Below are positions 1 through 8,483 of a stretch of 39,504 bases of DNA, piece by piece. Position 1 is the stretch's first letter. Each line of letters begins with the position of its first letter. Source of the DNA: a virus. Both the position numbers and the translations under genes were made by a program. The stretch is from positions 1-39,504 of the IMG/VR virus record IMGVR_UViG_3300020442_002616. The stretch is one strand, 5' to 3'. Under the pieces are notes generated by a model. It searched no databases. It saw only the letters and a program-made list of their open reading frames with translations, and was not told where the DNA came from.

Positions 1-1
1 T

Positions 2-3000
2 TATGAGGTTGGCTCTGGTAGGTACATTCCTGATGGTTCAAGTAGAGCTATCACGAGAAATGTACTCAGAAGCTCTAAATTAAATGCCGGTCCTTACTAT
101 ATATATGGTAGTGGGGCTGGAAACCACGCTGGTCAAGAGGGGTATTTTCATCCTGTTTGGCTAACTAGATCTGCGGCTATAAGTGGCGTAGGTGTTAATG
201 ACGGTCCTTTCACAGGTGTTCATGAACACACGTTTTCTGGTGTTCCTGGTGTTACCTTTTATATGCCGTCTGAACACATGGGTCATGCTCAAAGCTGGCA
301 CGCTGGCGTTAGTGGTTCAAATTACAACGATCTCTCTAAACCTGTTGACTGGACTGATGCAGGTCTTAAAGAGGTCTTTGTAACTTATCCCGGTAAAACA
401 TCTGTATTCAATGGCTACGGCTTAGTAGATGGAGTTAACGAACCCAAGAAAAGCGGCATTGCTTTCTGGGATAATGAGCAGGTATTAAATTACTCCTCCG
501 ATATTGTTTGGTCAAACTCCGAAAGCATGTTGGGAATCAAGCAACCGCAACCGTCTTTTGCTATTGACGTTGGCGGCTCTAAGGGTTTCTCAACCGTTCG
601 TGCTTCAGGATTTATCGAAGGGGGTTCTGGCATCCTGTTCTCTGGTGTTGCCGGAAGCTATTCTGGTGGAAAGCAGATGGAGCCGTTTTTAAGAAATCAG
701 CTTGGTAGCTCTGCCGATGACTTCATGAAACTCAGCGGTGTTGTTAATCAGTTTATAGATTTTAAAGCGGTTACTCAGCACACTGTTTTCGTTGGCCCAG
801 ATGAAGATTGTGGCTGCACAGATGGTGTTCCTTCATTTAGACTTCTGCAACCTGAAGATCTCCCACTCTCCCAGCTAGGCAATAGTTTTGTAGAGCAGGA
901 TAATAACGGCTTAGGAGCGGATCACGATTATCCTTTCAACGTCGGTCAAGTTGCTCTCTACGCACGGAGTGGTGATATTTCTTATCATAGCGGCATACTC
1001 TTTGATGTCACCAATAGTAGGTTGGGCGTTGGTAGTAATGATATTGGATTAATAGCACCTCAGCACACTCTTGATGTTAGTGGTAATATGGCTGCTAACT
1101 CTGGTTATTTTGATCAACTCATCTTTACAAACGATCTGGTTCGTATCGGCAACTCATCCGGTCGGGGTGGAGATTTACTAGCCACTAAAAATTATCAGAT
1201 TGTAAGCATTGGTTTCTCCGCTGGAAATAACGTCTCGGGTGTCAAGGACTCGTTCTTAGCGGGAGGTCTTGCGGGACGTAGTTTACAAAATTCAAGCGGC
1301 GTTATTGTTATCGGTTCCCAGAACGCAGATCAAGCAACACATCTTAACCAAGTAGTTTCAATTGGCAGTAGCGGAATGGCAACTGCTAGCGGGATGACTG
1401 GAGTTGTTTCACTTGGGTCAAACTCCCTTGCTACCGCACAAACAGTAGAAAATTCAGTTTCTATTGGTGAAGATTCAGCTAGCGGGTTAATCCAATCTAA
1501 TAATGTGGTTAGTATTGGAAGACAGTCTGCTATAGATGCTTCCGGTTTGACAGACGTTGTTAGCATTGGTCAGAACGCTGCTCAAGGTAACAGTGGTATT
1601 TATGACTCAATACTTGTTGGGCAAAGGGCAGCTAGTGGTTCTTATGATCTTCACTCTGTAGCCGGTTTTGGTAATCACGCTATAGGTGAAGCCAGAGAAG
1701 TTAAAAACTCAATCGCTATTGGTAAAGATTCTTTAAAATATGCTTACAATACATCTAACGTAATTGCTATTGGCGATAACACTGCTCGCTCCGGTCATTT
1801 AGTTAAAGACTCTGTAGCTATCGGCTGGAGATCTCTTGACAATGCTAGCGGCCTGTACAAGACGATTGGTGCGGGTTATTACGCTGCTTCTGATACCAGC
1901 GGCAACTTTAATGTATACATCGGTAACCGTGCCGGTGCTGGAGTCTCCGGTAATAAAAACATAGAAATTATAGCCTCCGGTTTATCCGAAAGCTTTTTAA
2001 CTAGTGCAGCCAACAACAAGGTCAACATCGGAAATATTATAGCCGGTGATACATCTACCTCGAAAGTTGGAATTGGTGCCCTTTCAGATGCTAATCCTCC
2101 TGCTACGCTTTTTGTTAGACCTAACAGCGAAAACGATGCAGCGTTTATTATCAAACATCAGGCTTCTGGGTCAAAGACTCCTTACTTTATGTTGCAGTCT
2201 GGCGATGGCACAACCTTCTTCCACATTACAAACAGTGGGGATTTAAAAACGAGCGGATGCGTTGAACCTAGCGGTGGGGTTTGTCTGCCAGATAAAGTTC
2301 CAAATATGACTAACTATCGCCTGTATAATAATGGCGGCACACTTTACTGGAACGGTTCTCAGGTTGATACAGCTGGCGGTACAACTCTCAAGGTTGCTAA
2401 CGACACAACGGATTCCACAGAATCAGACGGAAACATAACCAGTTGGACTGACGGCCAACTTCTTACGGTTAGTGGTGTTAGTGGAGTAGAAGTTCAGCAA
2501 GTCGGTAGATTCCTGAGAGTAGGTGCTAGCGGTCTTTCCGGAGTTTTACAAAGTCAAATCATTGCACAAACATACAACTTTAGCACGGTAGCTAGTGGTT
2601 ATGGAAGTAATAATAATCTAACTAAATTACAGACCGGCGGATCTGTAGTTGCATTATCAGGAATTAGTGGTGTTAATATTGACTTCACAAACCTTGATGA
2701 TGGCACTAATAGTAGTGGTGTCTTTACCATTGGTTACAACCCAAGCGTAACCTTTGACTGGAGAATCAGACACGCAAACAACGGCGTGAACGGTACTTCT
2801 TACACAGTTGTCAACGGCGACACTGTTACCGTGAGTGGTGCCAGTGGAATTGCAGCCCACTTTGACGACTCCAGTAAAATATTGAGACTTGGTGCTAGCG
2901 GCTTGTCTGGAGTTCTTGACGCTACCATACAAAATAGCGGAAATTATATTTGGTCCGATCACACAACTTGGCGTGCCAGCGGAATTGCCGTTAGTGGACT

Positions 3001-4726
3001 TGCTGTTTCAAACTACAACTCTATCCAAGGTATCACCACAAAAAGTGCTACGAGTGGAATCATTCTTAGAGATGATAAATATGTTTTAGACTCTGGCAGT
3101 TACGGTTGGTTGTCGGCCTTAGTTATAAAAGGCTTAAAAGCTGACGGCACAGCCAACAATAATATAGTCATTCACACGGGCAGCGGAACCGATGCTCTCT
3201 TGGGTGAGACCTCTGGAGTTATTGCCATTGGACAGTCTGCTGGAGGCGAGGCGACAGGTCATAACCACTCGGTATTTTTAGGGACGCAAGCTGGTTCTGG
3301 ATCTAAAATCCCAGGAAACATCACTAACTTTGGCGGCGACGTATTTATTGGTTATCAGGCAGGAGCCGATGCAGATAACCGCTCTTTCTCCCCCGTCGGT
3401 CATATCAACAATGTCGCGATTGGTTATCAGGCTGGTTATCAAGTCAATGGCCACGAGATTATTTGCCTAGGATCATACGCTGGAAGGGAAGCATCACACC
3501 CCGCAGACTCTATTTTCCTAGGTCAAAAAGCCGGTTATGAGTCTATATACGATAAAAATGGCACTTATTTAGGACAATCGGCTGGGTACAGAGCTGGACT
3601 TACCAGTACTAATTATAATTCTTCTGCTATCGGTATAGGTCAAAACGCTTTAGCAAACTCTACCGATTTAAATATATGTGCAGGTATTGGGTATAATGCT
3701 CTTGGCTTCGCCAGCGGTATAGAACAGACTGTTTGCCTAGGAATATACGCAGGACGTGATTCCCACGATCATAGGCAGAACATTTTTATCGGTACGCGGG
3801 CGGGACGTTTTTTCAACGGTTTTCCAGACGGTCTTAGTCTTGGAACCGCTGATCATAATGTTAGTATTGGATATGAGTCTTTTTATAATGCGTCTTATTG
3901 CGACAACGGTGTGGCTATAGGTTTTCATGCTGGTCGTCAAGCAAAAAGTGTAGATAATAGTATTTTCATAGGAAACAATGCCGGTCAGAATTTTGGAAGA
4001 AACTATGATGCTGGAGATGGTCACCTTATCATCAGAACAAAATCTTCGGAGAGTGTTGGAGATGTTCATCCTTCGTGGCAAGAGACCACAGTGGGCGGCA
4101 GCCTTATATCAGACTCAGACGAGACATTCAAAGGCGGCTTGATAGATATAGCAACGATCATTCAAGGTAAGTCAGACAATAACAGTGATTTATATCTGAA
4201 GATAGGTAAAGACCTTGGTGACTTCTCAGGAACCTTCAGCGACACACGAAAGAAAGAGATACTTAAAAATAGTACTCTTTCGATCATGTCTCCCAAAAGT
4301 TCAGATGTCGCCTTAAAACTTTGTCAGAATAGAGTATTAAATTCTAGCCAAGGGCAAAACTCTTCGTTACTTTTAGCTGAAACTTATGACGGGTCTTTGC
4401 ATCGAAATAATAATTATGAGGTTATTGACAGAAATGGTCACTTTAAACTTCAGGTTTACGCGAGGGCAGAATGGCTTAGAGTGCAAGCTACCATTGACGT
4501 ACAAGAAAGTAAGGACAACGAAGTAGTTGTTTACATATCTGAATGGCAAATCAGAGATGTGGACAATCGAATTGTAACTCCGGAAGTCGGAAGAATCGTC
4601 ATGGTTGAGCATGTTGTTAGGCAAACTGGTGGTCAATTTGGCTCCACCGGTGACGACTACGTATTCGTAGGTGCAAGAGCAAACAATGGCAACGTTGTTT
4701 GGAAGATGTTGCCTTGGGCGTTATAA
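2..4726 (+). CDS. Giant tail fibre / adhesin with YadA-like head repeats (5' truncated)
   Basis: The frame is open from base 2, so the gene begins upstream of the window; the first internal ATG at 263 is not a convincing start. About 1574 residues are visible, ending TAA. Seen in order: a Gly/Ser-rich N-terminal part; the motif PSFRLLQPEDLP near 830-870, a sequence type common in phage fibre proteins; a first block of about 15 xSIGxxSxA beta-roll units (1195-1960); a middle region with three TVSGxSG...LRLGASGLSG-type beta repeats (2450-2930); a second block of about 14 IGYQAG-type units (3210-4010); then a compact C-terminal domain rich in beta-like strands. The repeats resemble trimeric-autotransporter (YadA/Hep_Hag) heads, which form trimeric left-handed rolls. 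The inferred role is a trimeric receptor-binding or decorating fibre. No S74 self-cleaving chaperone motif was recognised at the C-terminus. About 50 Ser-Gly dipeptides occur. Confidence 0.8.
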   Translation, partial: YEVGSGRYIPDGSSRAITRNVLRSSKLNAGPYYIYGSGAGNHAGQEGYFHPVWLTRSAAISGVGVNDGPFTGVHEHTFSGVPGVTFYMPSEHMGHAQSWHAGVSGSNYNDLSKPVDWTDAGLKEVFVTYPGKTSVFNGYGLVDGVNEPKKSGIAFWDNEQVLNYSSDIVWSNSESMLGIKQPQPSFAIDVGGSKGFSTVRASGFIEGGSGILFSGVAGSYSGGKQMEPFLRNQLGSSADDFMKLSGVVNQFIDFKAVTQHTVFVGPDEDCGCTDGVPSFRLLQPEDLPLSQLGNSFVEQDNNGLGADHDYPFNVGQVALYARSGDISYHSGILFDVTNSRLGVGSNDIGLIAPQHTLDVSGNMAANSGYFDQLIFTNDLVRIGNSSGRGGDLLATKNYQIVSIGFSAGNNVSGVKDSFLAGGLAGRSLQNSSGVIVIGSQNADQATHLNQVVSIGSSGMATASGMTGVVSLGSNSLATAQTVENSVSIGEDSASGLIQSNNVVSIGRQSAIDASGLTDVVSIGQNAAQGNSGIYDSILVGQRAASGSYDLHSVAGFGNHAIGEAREVKNSIAIGKDSLKYAYNTSNVIAIGDNTARSGHLVKDSVAIGWRSLDNASGLYKTIGAGYYAASDTSGNFNVYIGNRAGAGVSGNKNIEIIASGLSESFLTSAANNKVNIGNIIAGDTSTSKVGIGALSDANPPATLFVRPNSENDAAFIIKHQASGSKTPYFMLQSGDGTTFFHITNSGDLKTSGCVEPSGGVCLPDKVPNMTNYRLYNNGGTLYWNGSQVDTAGGTTLKVANDTTDSTESDGNITSWTDGQLLTVSGVSGVEVQQVGRFLRVGASGLSGVLQSQIIAQTYNFSTVASGYGSNNNLTKLQTGGSVVALSGISGVNIDFTNLDDGTNSSGVFTIGYNPSVTFDWRIRHANNGVNGTSYTVVNGDTVTVSGASGIAAHFDDSSKILRLGASGLSGVLDATIQNSGNYIWSDHTTWRASGIAVSGLAVSNYNSIQGITTKSATSGIILRDDKYVLDSGSYGWLSALVIKGLKADGTANNNIVIHTGSGTDALLGETSGVIAIGQSAGGEATGHNHSVFLGTQAGSGSKIPGNITNFGGDVFIGYQAGADADNRSFSPVGHINNVAIGYQAGYQVNGHEIICLGSYAGREASHPADSIFLGQKAGYESIYDKNGTYLGQSAGYRAGLTSTNYNSSAIGIGQNALANSTDLNICAGIGYNALGFASGIEQTVCLGIYAGRDSHDHRQNIFIGTRAGRFFNGFPDGLSLGTADHNVSIGYESFYNASYCDNGVAIGFHAGRQAKSVDNSIFIGNNAGQNFGRNYDAGDGHLIIRTKSSESVGDVHPSWQETTVGGSLISDSDETFKGGLIDIATIIQGKSDNNSDLYLKIGKDLGDFSGTFSDTRKKEILKNSTLSIMSPKSSDVALKLCQNRVLNSSQGQNSSLLLAETYDGSLHRNNNYEVIDRNGHFKLQVYARAEWLRVQATIDVQESKDNEVVVYISEWQIRDVDNRIVTPEVGRIVMVEHVVRQTGGQFGSTGDDYVFVGARANNGNVVWKMLPWAL
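1195..1960 (+). repeat. YadA-head-like beta-roll repeat block 1 (about 15 units)
   Basis: Protein-level degenerate repeat inside the fibre gene. Units such as VVSIGSSGMA, VVSLGSNSLA, NSVSIGEDSA, VVSIGRQSA, NSIAIGKDSL, VIAIGDNTA and SVAIGWRSL recur with a spacing of roughly 13-20 residues. The [VI]x[IL]G core followed by two variable residues and a small residue is the hallmark of the left-handed parallel beta-roll of YadA-type heads. The DNA is not conserved enough between units to count as a tandem nucleotide repeat. Confidence 0.75.
3210..4010 (+). repeat. YadA-head-like beta-roll repeat block 2 (about 14 units)
   Basis: Second block in the same fibre protein, with a distinct consensus [VI]xxIGYQAG: VIAIGQSAGG, VFLGTQAGS, VFIGYQAGA, VAIGYQAGY, SIFLGQKAGY, TYLGQSAGY, IFIGTRAGR, VAIGFHAGR and IFIGNNAGQ. 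Spacing is about 16-27 residues. Aromatic and Arg residues after the IG core distinguish it from block 1, so the two blocks are probably separately acquired or separately amplified roll segments divided by a different beta-rich linker region. Confidence 0.75.
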
Positions 4727-4778
4727 TTTAGGAAACAATATTTTTAATTTTAGAGTAGTTTAATTTTGGAGAGTTAAA

Positions 4779-4970
4779 ATGCCAGATGAAGTAGTAAGAG
4801 CAGCTAGGGATGGTAACCCCATTAATAATGGTGGCCTTATCACCTTAGTGTTTCAAACCGGAACGGCAGCAAGCGGTTCACCCTTAGTGAATCAGTTCGT
4901 TGCTTCTGGTACGATGCAAGAGCGGCTCAACGACCGATTTGACGAACATTACGGCGGAGGAGCTTCTTAG
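4779..4970 (+). CDS. Small hypothetical protein (63 aa)
   Basis: ATG follows a GGAGAG ribosome site five bases upstream; the frame ends TAG at 4970 and the next gene starts 21 bases later. The product is short, Gly/Ala/Ser-rich and hydrophilic, with no signal peptide, membrane segment or recognisable motif. It carries the ASGS and ASGT micro-motifs that also occur in its larger neighbours, which supports a virion-related role. It could be a small fibre-associated or assembly protein, but no family was recognised. Coding status rests on the ribosome site, the tight spacing and the lack of any competing frame. Confidence 0.6.
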   Translation: MPDEVVRAARDGNPINNGGLITLVFQTGTAASGSPLVNQFVASGTMQERLNDRFDEHYGGGAS

Positions 4971-4991
4971 TAAGCTTTTAGAGGTGCCATA

Positions 4992-5474
4992 ATGCCAGTT
5001 AATATCCCAGAAAGCGTATTTGATAAATACTACGACGTGATAGACTCCACATTTAATATATTTGGGGTTACATGCCAATTAGTATTTATAGAAAAAACAG
5101 AAGAAATTTCTGTTACATACGACAATGTCCCTAGTAATAGATCTATAAATGCACATAGAAGGAGTAATAGCGATTTATACAAACGAGAGAACAAGGTAAT
5201 CAAAGAAGTAGAAAAGCTAGAGGATATCAAACTTAAGGTTTACTGGGATAGTAAAAGCTGGGTCAAGGTTGGCGGCGATATCGTCATTCCAGATAACTCC
5301 ATTCAGACCATTTTTATGGGTACTGACTTGGATAAAATAATGAGGGCCAAAGCACTTATAGTCCACAAGGACATCAAAGATCAAAGGGAGTTTAAGTTTA
5401 CCAAATTTGGTGAACCGTTCCCGATGGGGCTTAGGCATAAAAGATATTTTGGGTGTTTCTGGGAGCGAGCATAA
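4992..5474 (+). CDS. Hypothetical protein, head-closure/neck candidate (160 aa)
   Basis: ATG lies seven bases after AGAGG. The stop TAA overlaps the next start by one base (TAATG), implying translational coupling. The C-terminal half reads like a small beta-barrel: LKVYWDSKSW, then GGDIVIPDNSIQTIFMGTDL, then a Phe/Lys-rich end. An 'IPDxSIQT' turn followed by short strands is reminiscent of head-closure or stopper proteins that sit between the portal complex and the tail. Position just before a tail-completion-like gene agrees with that, but the assignment is inferred from local pattern and order only. It might be another neck or adaptor protein. Confidence 0.6.
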   Translation: MPVNIPESVFDKYYDVIDSTFNIFGVTCQLVFIEKTEEISVTYDNVPSNRSINAHRRSNSDLYKRENKVIKEVEKLEDIKLKVYWDSKSWVKVGGDIVIPDNSIQTIFMGTDLDKIMRAKALIVHKDIKDQREFKFTKFGEPFPMGLRHKRYFGCFWERA

Positions 5475-6097
5475 TGCTTAAACTCGTAGACTCAAATCAA
5501 AAAATATCAAAAGATATCGCTAGGGCAATGGCCGATAGTTTAAATACTATGGTCAAAAAAAACTCTTCAAGGGTAAAAAAACAGATCCAAAGTATTATTC
5601 CCACATGGATCAGGGAACAACCAGAGATTCAAGAAATACTACAGGAAGCTACACCGGGCTCTTTAAGTGCCCAACTCGGCTTTTATCAGGGAACAACAGC
5701 CGTAACTGTAGAAGCTGTAGTAAGAGCAGTAGAAAGCAGTGTAACACTTAAGTTCAAACCTTTTAACACTAAGTTTCAAGGAGGGTTAGAGTTTTTAATT
5801 CAACCTTCAACATTTGCTAACCTGTTGTCGTTACCAGAAGGTACGATTATTACTAGCATGGGAACAAGGTTGGAATGGCTCGACTGGATGCTTATGAAAG
5901 GTTCGGCAACCATAGTAACAGGTTATACTTATACACCTAATCTAGACGGACGATCTGGCGGAGGTGTGATGCAGGCTGGAAAGGCTTGGAGAATACCAAC
6001 AGCTTACTCAGGAACACCGTCAAATAACTTTATCACAAGAGCATTAAATGGTAAAGAAAAACAATTATCGACCATATTAAGAGGACTACTAGATTAA
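5474..6097 (+). CDS. Tail-completion / neck-like protein (207 aa)
   Basis: The frame can be extended to a GTG at 5453, but ATG 5474 is preferred: it overlaps the previous stop as TAATG and has GGGAG eight bases upstream. The N-terminal half is helical and Lys/Gln-rich; the C-terminal half contains GTRLEWLDWMLMKG, then GRSGGGVMQ and a WRIP...NNFITRAL ending. A basic or small GRSGG loop followed by a FITRAL-type helix is typical of the HK97-gp10-like tail-completion proteins in many phages. Gene order (after a neck candidate, before a terminator candidate and the tail tube) fits. The family call is inference from pattern, not a database match. Confidence 0.6.
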   Translation: MLKLVDSNQKISKDIARAMADSLNTMVKKNSSRVKKQIQSIIPTWIREQPEIQEILQEATPGSLSAQLGFYQGTTAVTVEAVVRAVESSVTLKFKPFNTKFQGGLEFLIQPSTFANLLSLPEGTIITSMGTRLEWLDWMLMKGSATIVTGYTYTPNLDGRSGGGVMQAGKAWRIPTAYSGTPSNNFITRALNGKEKQLSTILRGLLD

Positions 6098-7077
6098 TGT
6101 CTCTGTTTAGCCCACTTAAAGGATTCTCAAATATTCATTCATCCACTGTATCTAATGATATACAGGATGGACTGGTAGAGTATTTTGACTGGGCGTTATT
6201 GGACAAAGGAAACTACTTTAATGTAACAAAAGGTGAGACCTCACCAAACGGTCAGGACATGAGTCGTTTAAGAATGTCTTCTAACGATTCATACGCTTCA
6301 GGCCAAGTTTGGGAGGGGTTTAGGAAAAATTGGGTTTGGCAAAGTGGGGTATCTGGCGTTAATATGGACGCTCCGCTTGTTAGTACAAATCCCGATTATC
6401 CCGGAGTTTCAGGTGTCTACATAGACGATACTTTTGAGCCATCGTCTGGTGTAGGAACATACGCTCATACAATTGATCATTTTAACGGTAGAGTTATTTT
6501 TGATACAGCTGTAAGCAGCGGAACCAAGGTTCAGGTGGAGCATAGCTACAAATATATAAATGTAGTATACGCCAACAATGTTCCTTGGTTAAGAGAAGTA
6601 CAAAACAATACAATTCAACCAAATAGCAACTTTAGAGATGTTAGCGAAGGTGCTTGGGATATCCCGCCAGAGAGTAGGTTGCAGCTACCAGCTGTAGCAA
6701 TAGAAATGGTTCCGGGTCGTAGATTCAAGGGATATGCACTAGGGGGAGGACAATGGATTTATTCAGATGTCATCTTCCATTGTATAGCTGAAGACGAATA
6801 TACTAGAAACCAAATTGTAGATATAATTTCACTACAAAATAATAAAGTCATAGATATATTCGACAGTAATGCTATAAATGACGCAAACGCCTTTCCATTA
6901 GATAGAATGGGGTCTCCAGTCGCAAGCGGCCTGAGATTTCCAGATTTAGTCAAGTCTTATCCGGGTGGTAAGATCAGGCTAATAAACAGTTCTATCCAAG
7001 AGATGGTTATGGCAAAAGCGGACGTTTTTGGGGGCGTCGTAAGGATGACCGTAGAAGCGATAAAACCAAATATTTAG
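6097..7077 (+). CDS. Virion protein, tail-terminator candidate (326 aa)
   Basis: ATG overlaps the previous stop (TAATG); GAGGA lies about 11 bases upstream, so translation is probably coupled. Residues about 120-150 contain a beta-hairpin unit (HTIDHFNGRVIFDTAV...KVQVEHSY) of a kind seen in many phage structural proteins. The C-terminal half has alternating strands and helices (PAVAIEMVPGRRFKGYALG, then DVIFHCIAEDEYTRNQIVDI, then NKVIDIFD), resembling the alpha/beta fold of tail-terminator or neck proteins. It carries SGVSGV and PGVSGV micro-motifs. Placement directly before the tail tube favours a terminator or completion role at the head-proximal end of the tail. Exact function unproven. 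Confidence 0.6.
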   Translation: MSLFSPLKGFSNIHSSTVSNDIQDGLVEYFDWALLDKGNYFNVTKGETSPNGQDMSRLRMSSNDSYASGQVWEGFRKNWVWQSGVSGVNMDAPLVSTNPDYPGVSGVYIDDTFEPSSGVGTYAHTIDHFNGRVIFDTAVSSGTKVQVEHSYKYINVVYANNVPWLREVQNNTIQPNSNFRDVSEGAWDIPPESRLQLPAVAIEMVPGRRFKGYALGGGQWIYSDVIFHCIAEDEYTRNQIVDIISLQNNKVIDIFDSNAINDANAFPLDRMGSPVASGLRFPDLVKSYPGGKIRLINSSIQEMVMAKADVFGGVVRMTVEAIKPNI

Positions 7078-7085
7078 TTTTTTTG

Positions 7086-7113
7086 TGTATAATTTAATAG
7101 AAAAATATTTTTC
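7086..7113 (+). promoter_or_regulatory. Possible late promoter with adjacent 14-bp palindrome
   Basis: In the gap before the tail tube gene, TATAAT occurs at 7088-7093, followed at 7100-7113 by the perfect palindrome GAAAAATATTTTTC, which would overlap a start site. No convincing -35 hexamer is seen 16-18 bases upstream, so recognition by the host's housekeeping polymerase alone is doubtful. A promoter here would give extra transcript for a high-copy tube protein. It may be only AT-rich spacer. Confidence 0.25.
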
Positions 7114-7136
7114 ATCACGTTAAGGAGAGATCCCTC

Positions 7137-8336
7137 ATGAGTAGTAATGACAGAATATTCTACGCTTGCCAAGCGGTGGCGATCACGAAGCAGGGTGACG
7201 ATAGTGTCGGCACTGGTGATATGATTCACGGCTTGCAAAGCGTTGGAATGACCACCAATTTTAATCTAGAGCAGGCTTTTGAGCTGGGTCAGATTGAGAT
7301 TTATGAAAACATCGAAGGTACACCAGATATTGAGGTTACCTTAGAAAAAGTTTTAGACGGCAAGCCTTTGATCTATCATATGGCTAGCTCTGGAGTTGTA
7401 GGAACTACAGCTTCTGGTTTGGTTGCACGTTCTAAAGAAAGATGTGACCTTAGACTTGGTATTTTCGACGAAGCTGCCAATAACGTAAAAGAATCTACCT
7501 CCAACTCTGGTAAGTCAGAGGTTGAGGTTTATTGTTCAGGTCTTTATATCAGCAGTATTTCCTACACTATTCCTGTTGATGGTAACGGAACTGAATCTGT
7601 CACGCTTGTTGGTAATAACAAGCAGTGGCTAACTGGTAGTAATGTTAAAATTACCAATGCCGCCGTAGAGGGCTTTGATGGTACAGACTCTCCAGCGTTT
7701 GGAACGGCAGCATCGCCTAGCGGTGGTATTGTAAGACGTGAAGACGTGATGCTTTCTGGCTCTATTCTTCCTAAATCAATTAAAGGTGTTGTTGGTAGTG
7801 GTTATGGAAATGCAGTCACTGGAACAGTTGCTGCTGGTGACGTTAGCAACCGTGTTCATATCCAGAACTTCTCTGTTAGTACAGACTTCAGTCGAGAAGA
7901 TGTTCTTGAACTCGGAAGAAAAGCACCTTACAGAAGAACGGCTAACTTCCCAGTAGAAGTAACATGTGAGATTGAAGCTATCACTACTTCTGGTGACTTT
8001 GTAGGTGCTTACGAGCTTGGTGATCCAACCCTCGACGCTACTGTTGATTCTGGTAACAACCTGCAAAATGAAGTAATCTTCGTTGCCTTGAGACAAGGTT
8101 ACGGATTTGACTTGGGCGGTAAAAACAAACTTTCTAGCGTAAGCTATGGTGGTGGAGACGCTGGTGGTGGAAACGTTACATGTTCATACAGTTATACTAA
8201 CTTCAATGACTTGGACGTTCAGCACGCTCAAAATGGATACTTTGGATTTAACGGACTAAAAGGTAGAACAGGCAACTTTGGTTCAGATATTGGCCAAGGA
8301 GCACATCCGTTTAATTCGATTAGCAAGTTGTTCTAA
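7137..8336 (+). CDS. Probable major tail tube protein with duplicated fold (399 aa)
   Basis: ATG follows AAGGAG by about nine bases. Two segments align by eye: residues about 30-75 (HGLQSVGMTTNFNLEQAFEL then G-IEVTLEKVLDG) and residues about 240-285 (VHIQNFSVSTDFSREDVLEL then FPVEVTCEIEA). Each has the pattern of a strand, [ST]T[ND]F[NS]xExxxELG, then a second strand, which is the signature arrangement of tail-tube beta-sandwich proteins. The protein therefore looks like two tube folds in tandem. It precedes the chaperone-position genes and the tape measure, the usual order in long-tailed phages. Probably expressed at high level; a hairpin follows immediately. Minor alternative: a baseplate or sheath-related protein with the same fold. 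Confidence 0.7.
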   Translation: MSSNDRIFYACQAVAITKQGDDSVGTGDMIHGLQSVGMTTNFNLEQAFELGQIEIYENIEGTPDIEVTLEKVLDGKPLIYHMASSGVVGTTASGLVARSKERCDLRLGIFDEAANNVKESTSNSGKSEVEVYCSGLYISSISYTIPVDGNGTESVTLVGNNKQWLTGSNVKITNAAVEGFDGTDSPAFGTAASPSGGIVRREDVMLSGSILPKSIKGVVGSGYGNAVTGTVAAGDVSNRVHIQNFSVSTDFSREDVLELGRKAPYRRTANFPVEVTCEIEAITTSGDFVGAYELGDPTLDATVDSGNNLQNEVIFVALRQGYGFDLGGKNKLSSVSYGGGDAGGGNVTCSYSYTNFNDLDVQHAQNGYFGFNGLKGRTGNFGSDIGQGAHPFNSISKLF

Positions 8337-8359
8337 TCGGCAAGTTTTAGTTGCCGGTT
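8335..8359 (+). terminator. Terminator-like hairpin after the tail tube gene
   Basis: AATCGGCAA (8335-8343) pairs with TTGCCGGTT (8351-8359) with one T-G wobble and a seven-base loop GTTTTAG; the stem begins within the stop codon. Only a few T residues follow, so it is likely a leaky terminator or a 3'-end stabiliser that lowers transcription into the chaperone and tape measure genes relative to the tube gene. Confidence 0.45.
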
Positions 8360-8365
8360 TAAAAC

Positions 8366-8409
8366 CCCCTTCGTTGCGATAGCATACAGGAAGCGAGTAA
8401 CGCAAGGGG
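8366..8409 (+). promoter_or_regulatory. Second leader hairpin
   Basis: CCCCTTCGTT (8366-8375) pairs with AACG-C-AAGGGG (8399-8409), a ten-pair stem with one bulged C and a 23-base loop. The GC-rich arms stand out from the AT-rich surroundings. It lies just upstream of a ribosome site and a short upstream ORF, so it may control translation or RNA processing. Confidence 0.4.
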
Positions 8410-8429
8410 TATCAGGAAAAGGAACGCAT

Positions 8430-8483
8430 ATGAAAACAAACGATACTCCCGTTTACTATGAGGTTTACCATGACTCCATATGA
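8430..8483 (+). CDS. Upstream ORF / leader peptide (17 aa)
   Basis: ATG at 8430 has a strong purine-rich ribosome site (CAGGAAAAGGAA, 8413-8424). It encodes MKTNDTPVYYEVYHDSI and stops at TGA 8481-8483, eleven bases past the start of the following gene. The frame differs from that gene. This is the arrangement expected for a translationally coupled leader peptide: ribosomes translating it would open the inverted repeat at 8443-8493. No homology is claimed; it could be a chance ORF. Confidence 0.35.
   Translation: MKTNDTPVYYEVYHDSI

Noticed and set aside
1330-4636. Several minus-strand ORFs of 80-115 codons opposite the fibre gene
   Set aside because: They lie wholly within the clear plus-strand coding frame, lack ribosome sites, and have Ser/Leu-rich compositions typical of antisense shadows.
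5453-5473. GTG start adding seven residues to the 207-residue protein
   Set aside because: ATG 5474 overlaps the preceding stop as TAATG and has a correctly spaced GGGAG; the GTG has no comparable site.
7062-7081. AAAAC/GTTTT hairpin with a T-run as terminator after the 326-residue gene
   Set aside because: The stem is five weak pairs with a ten-base loop; too unstable to call a terminator.
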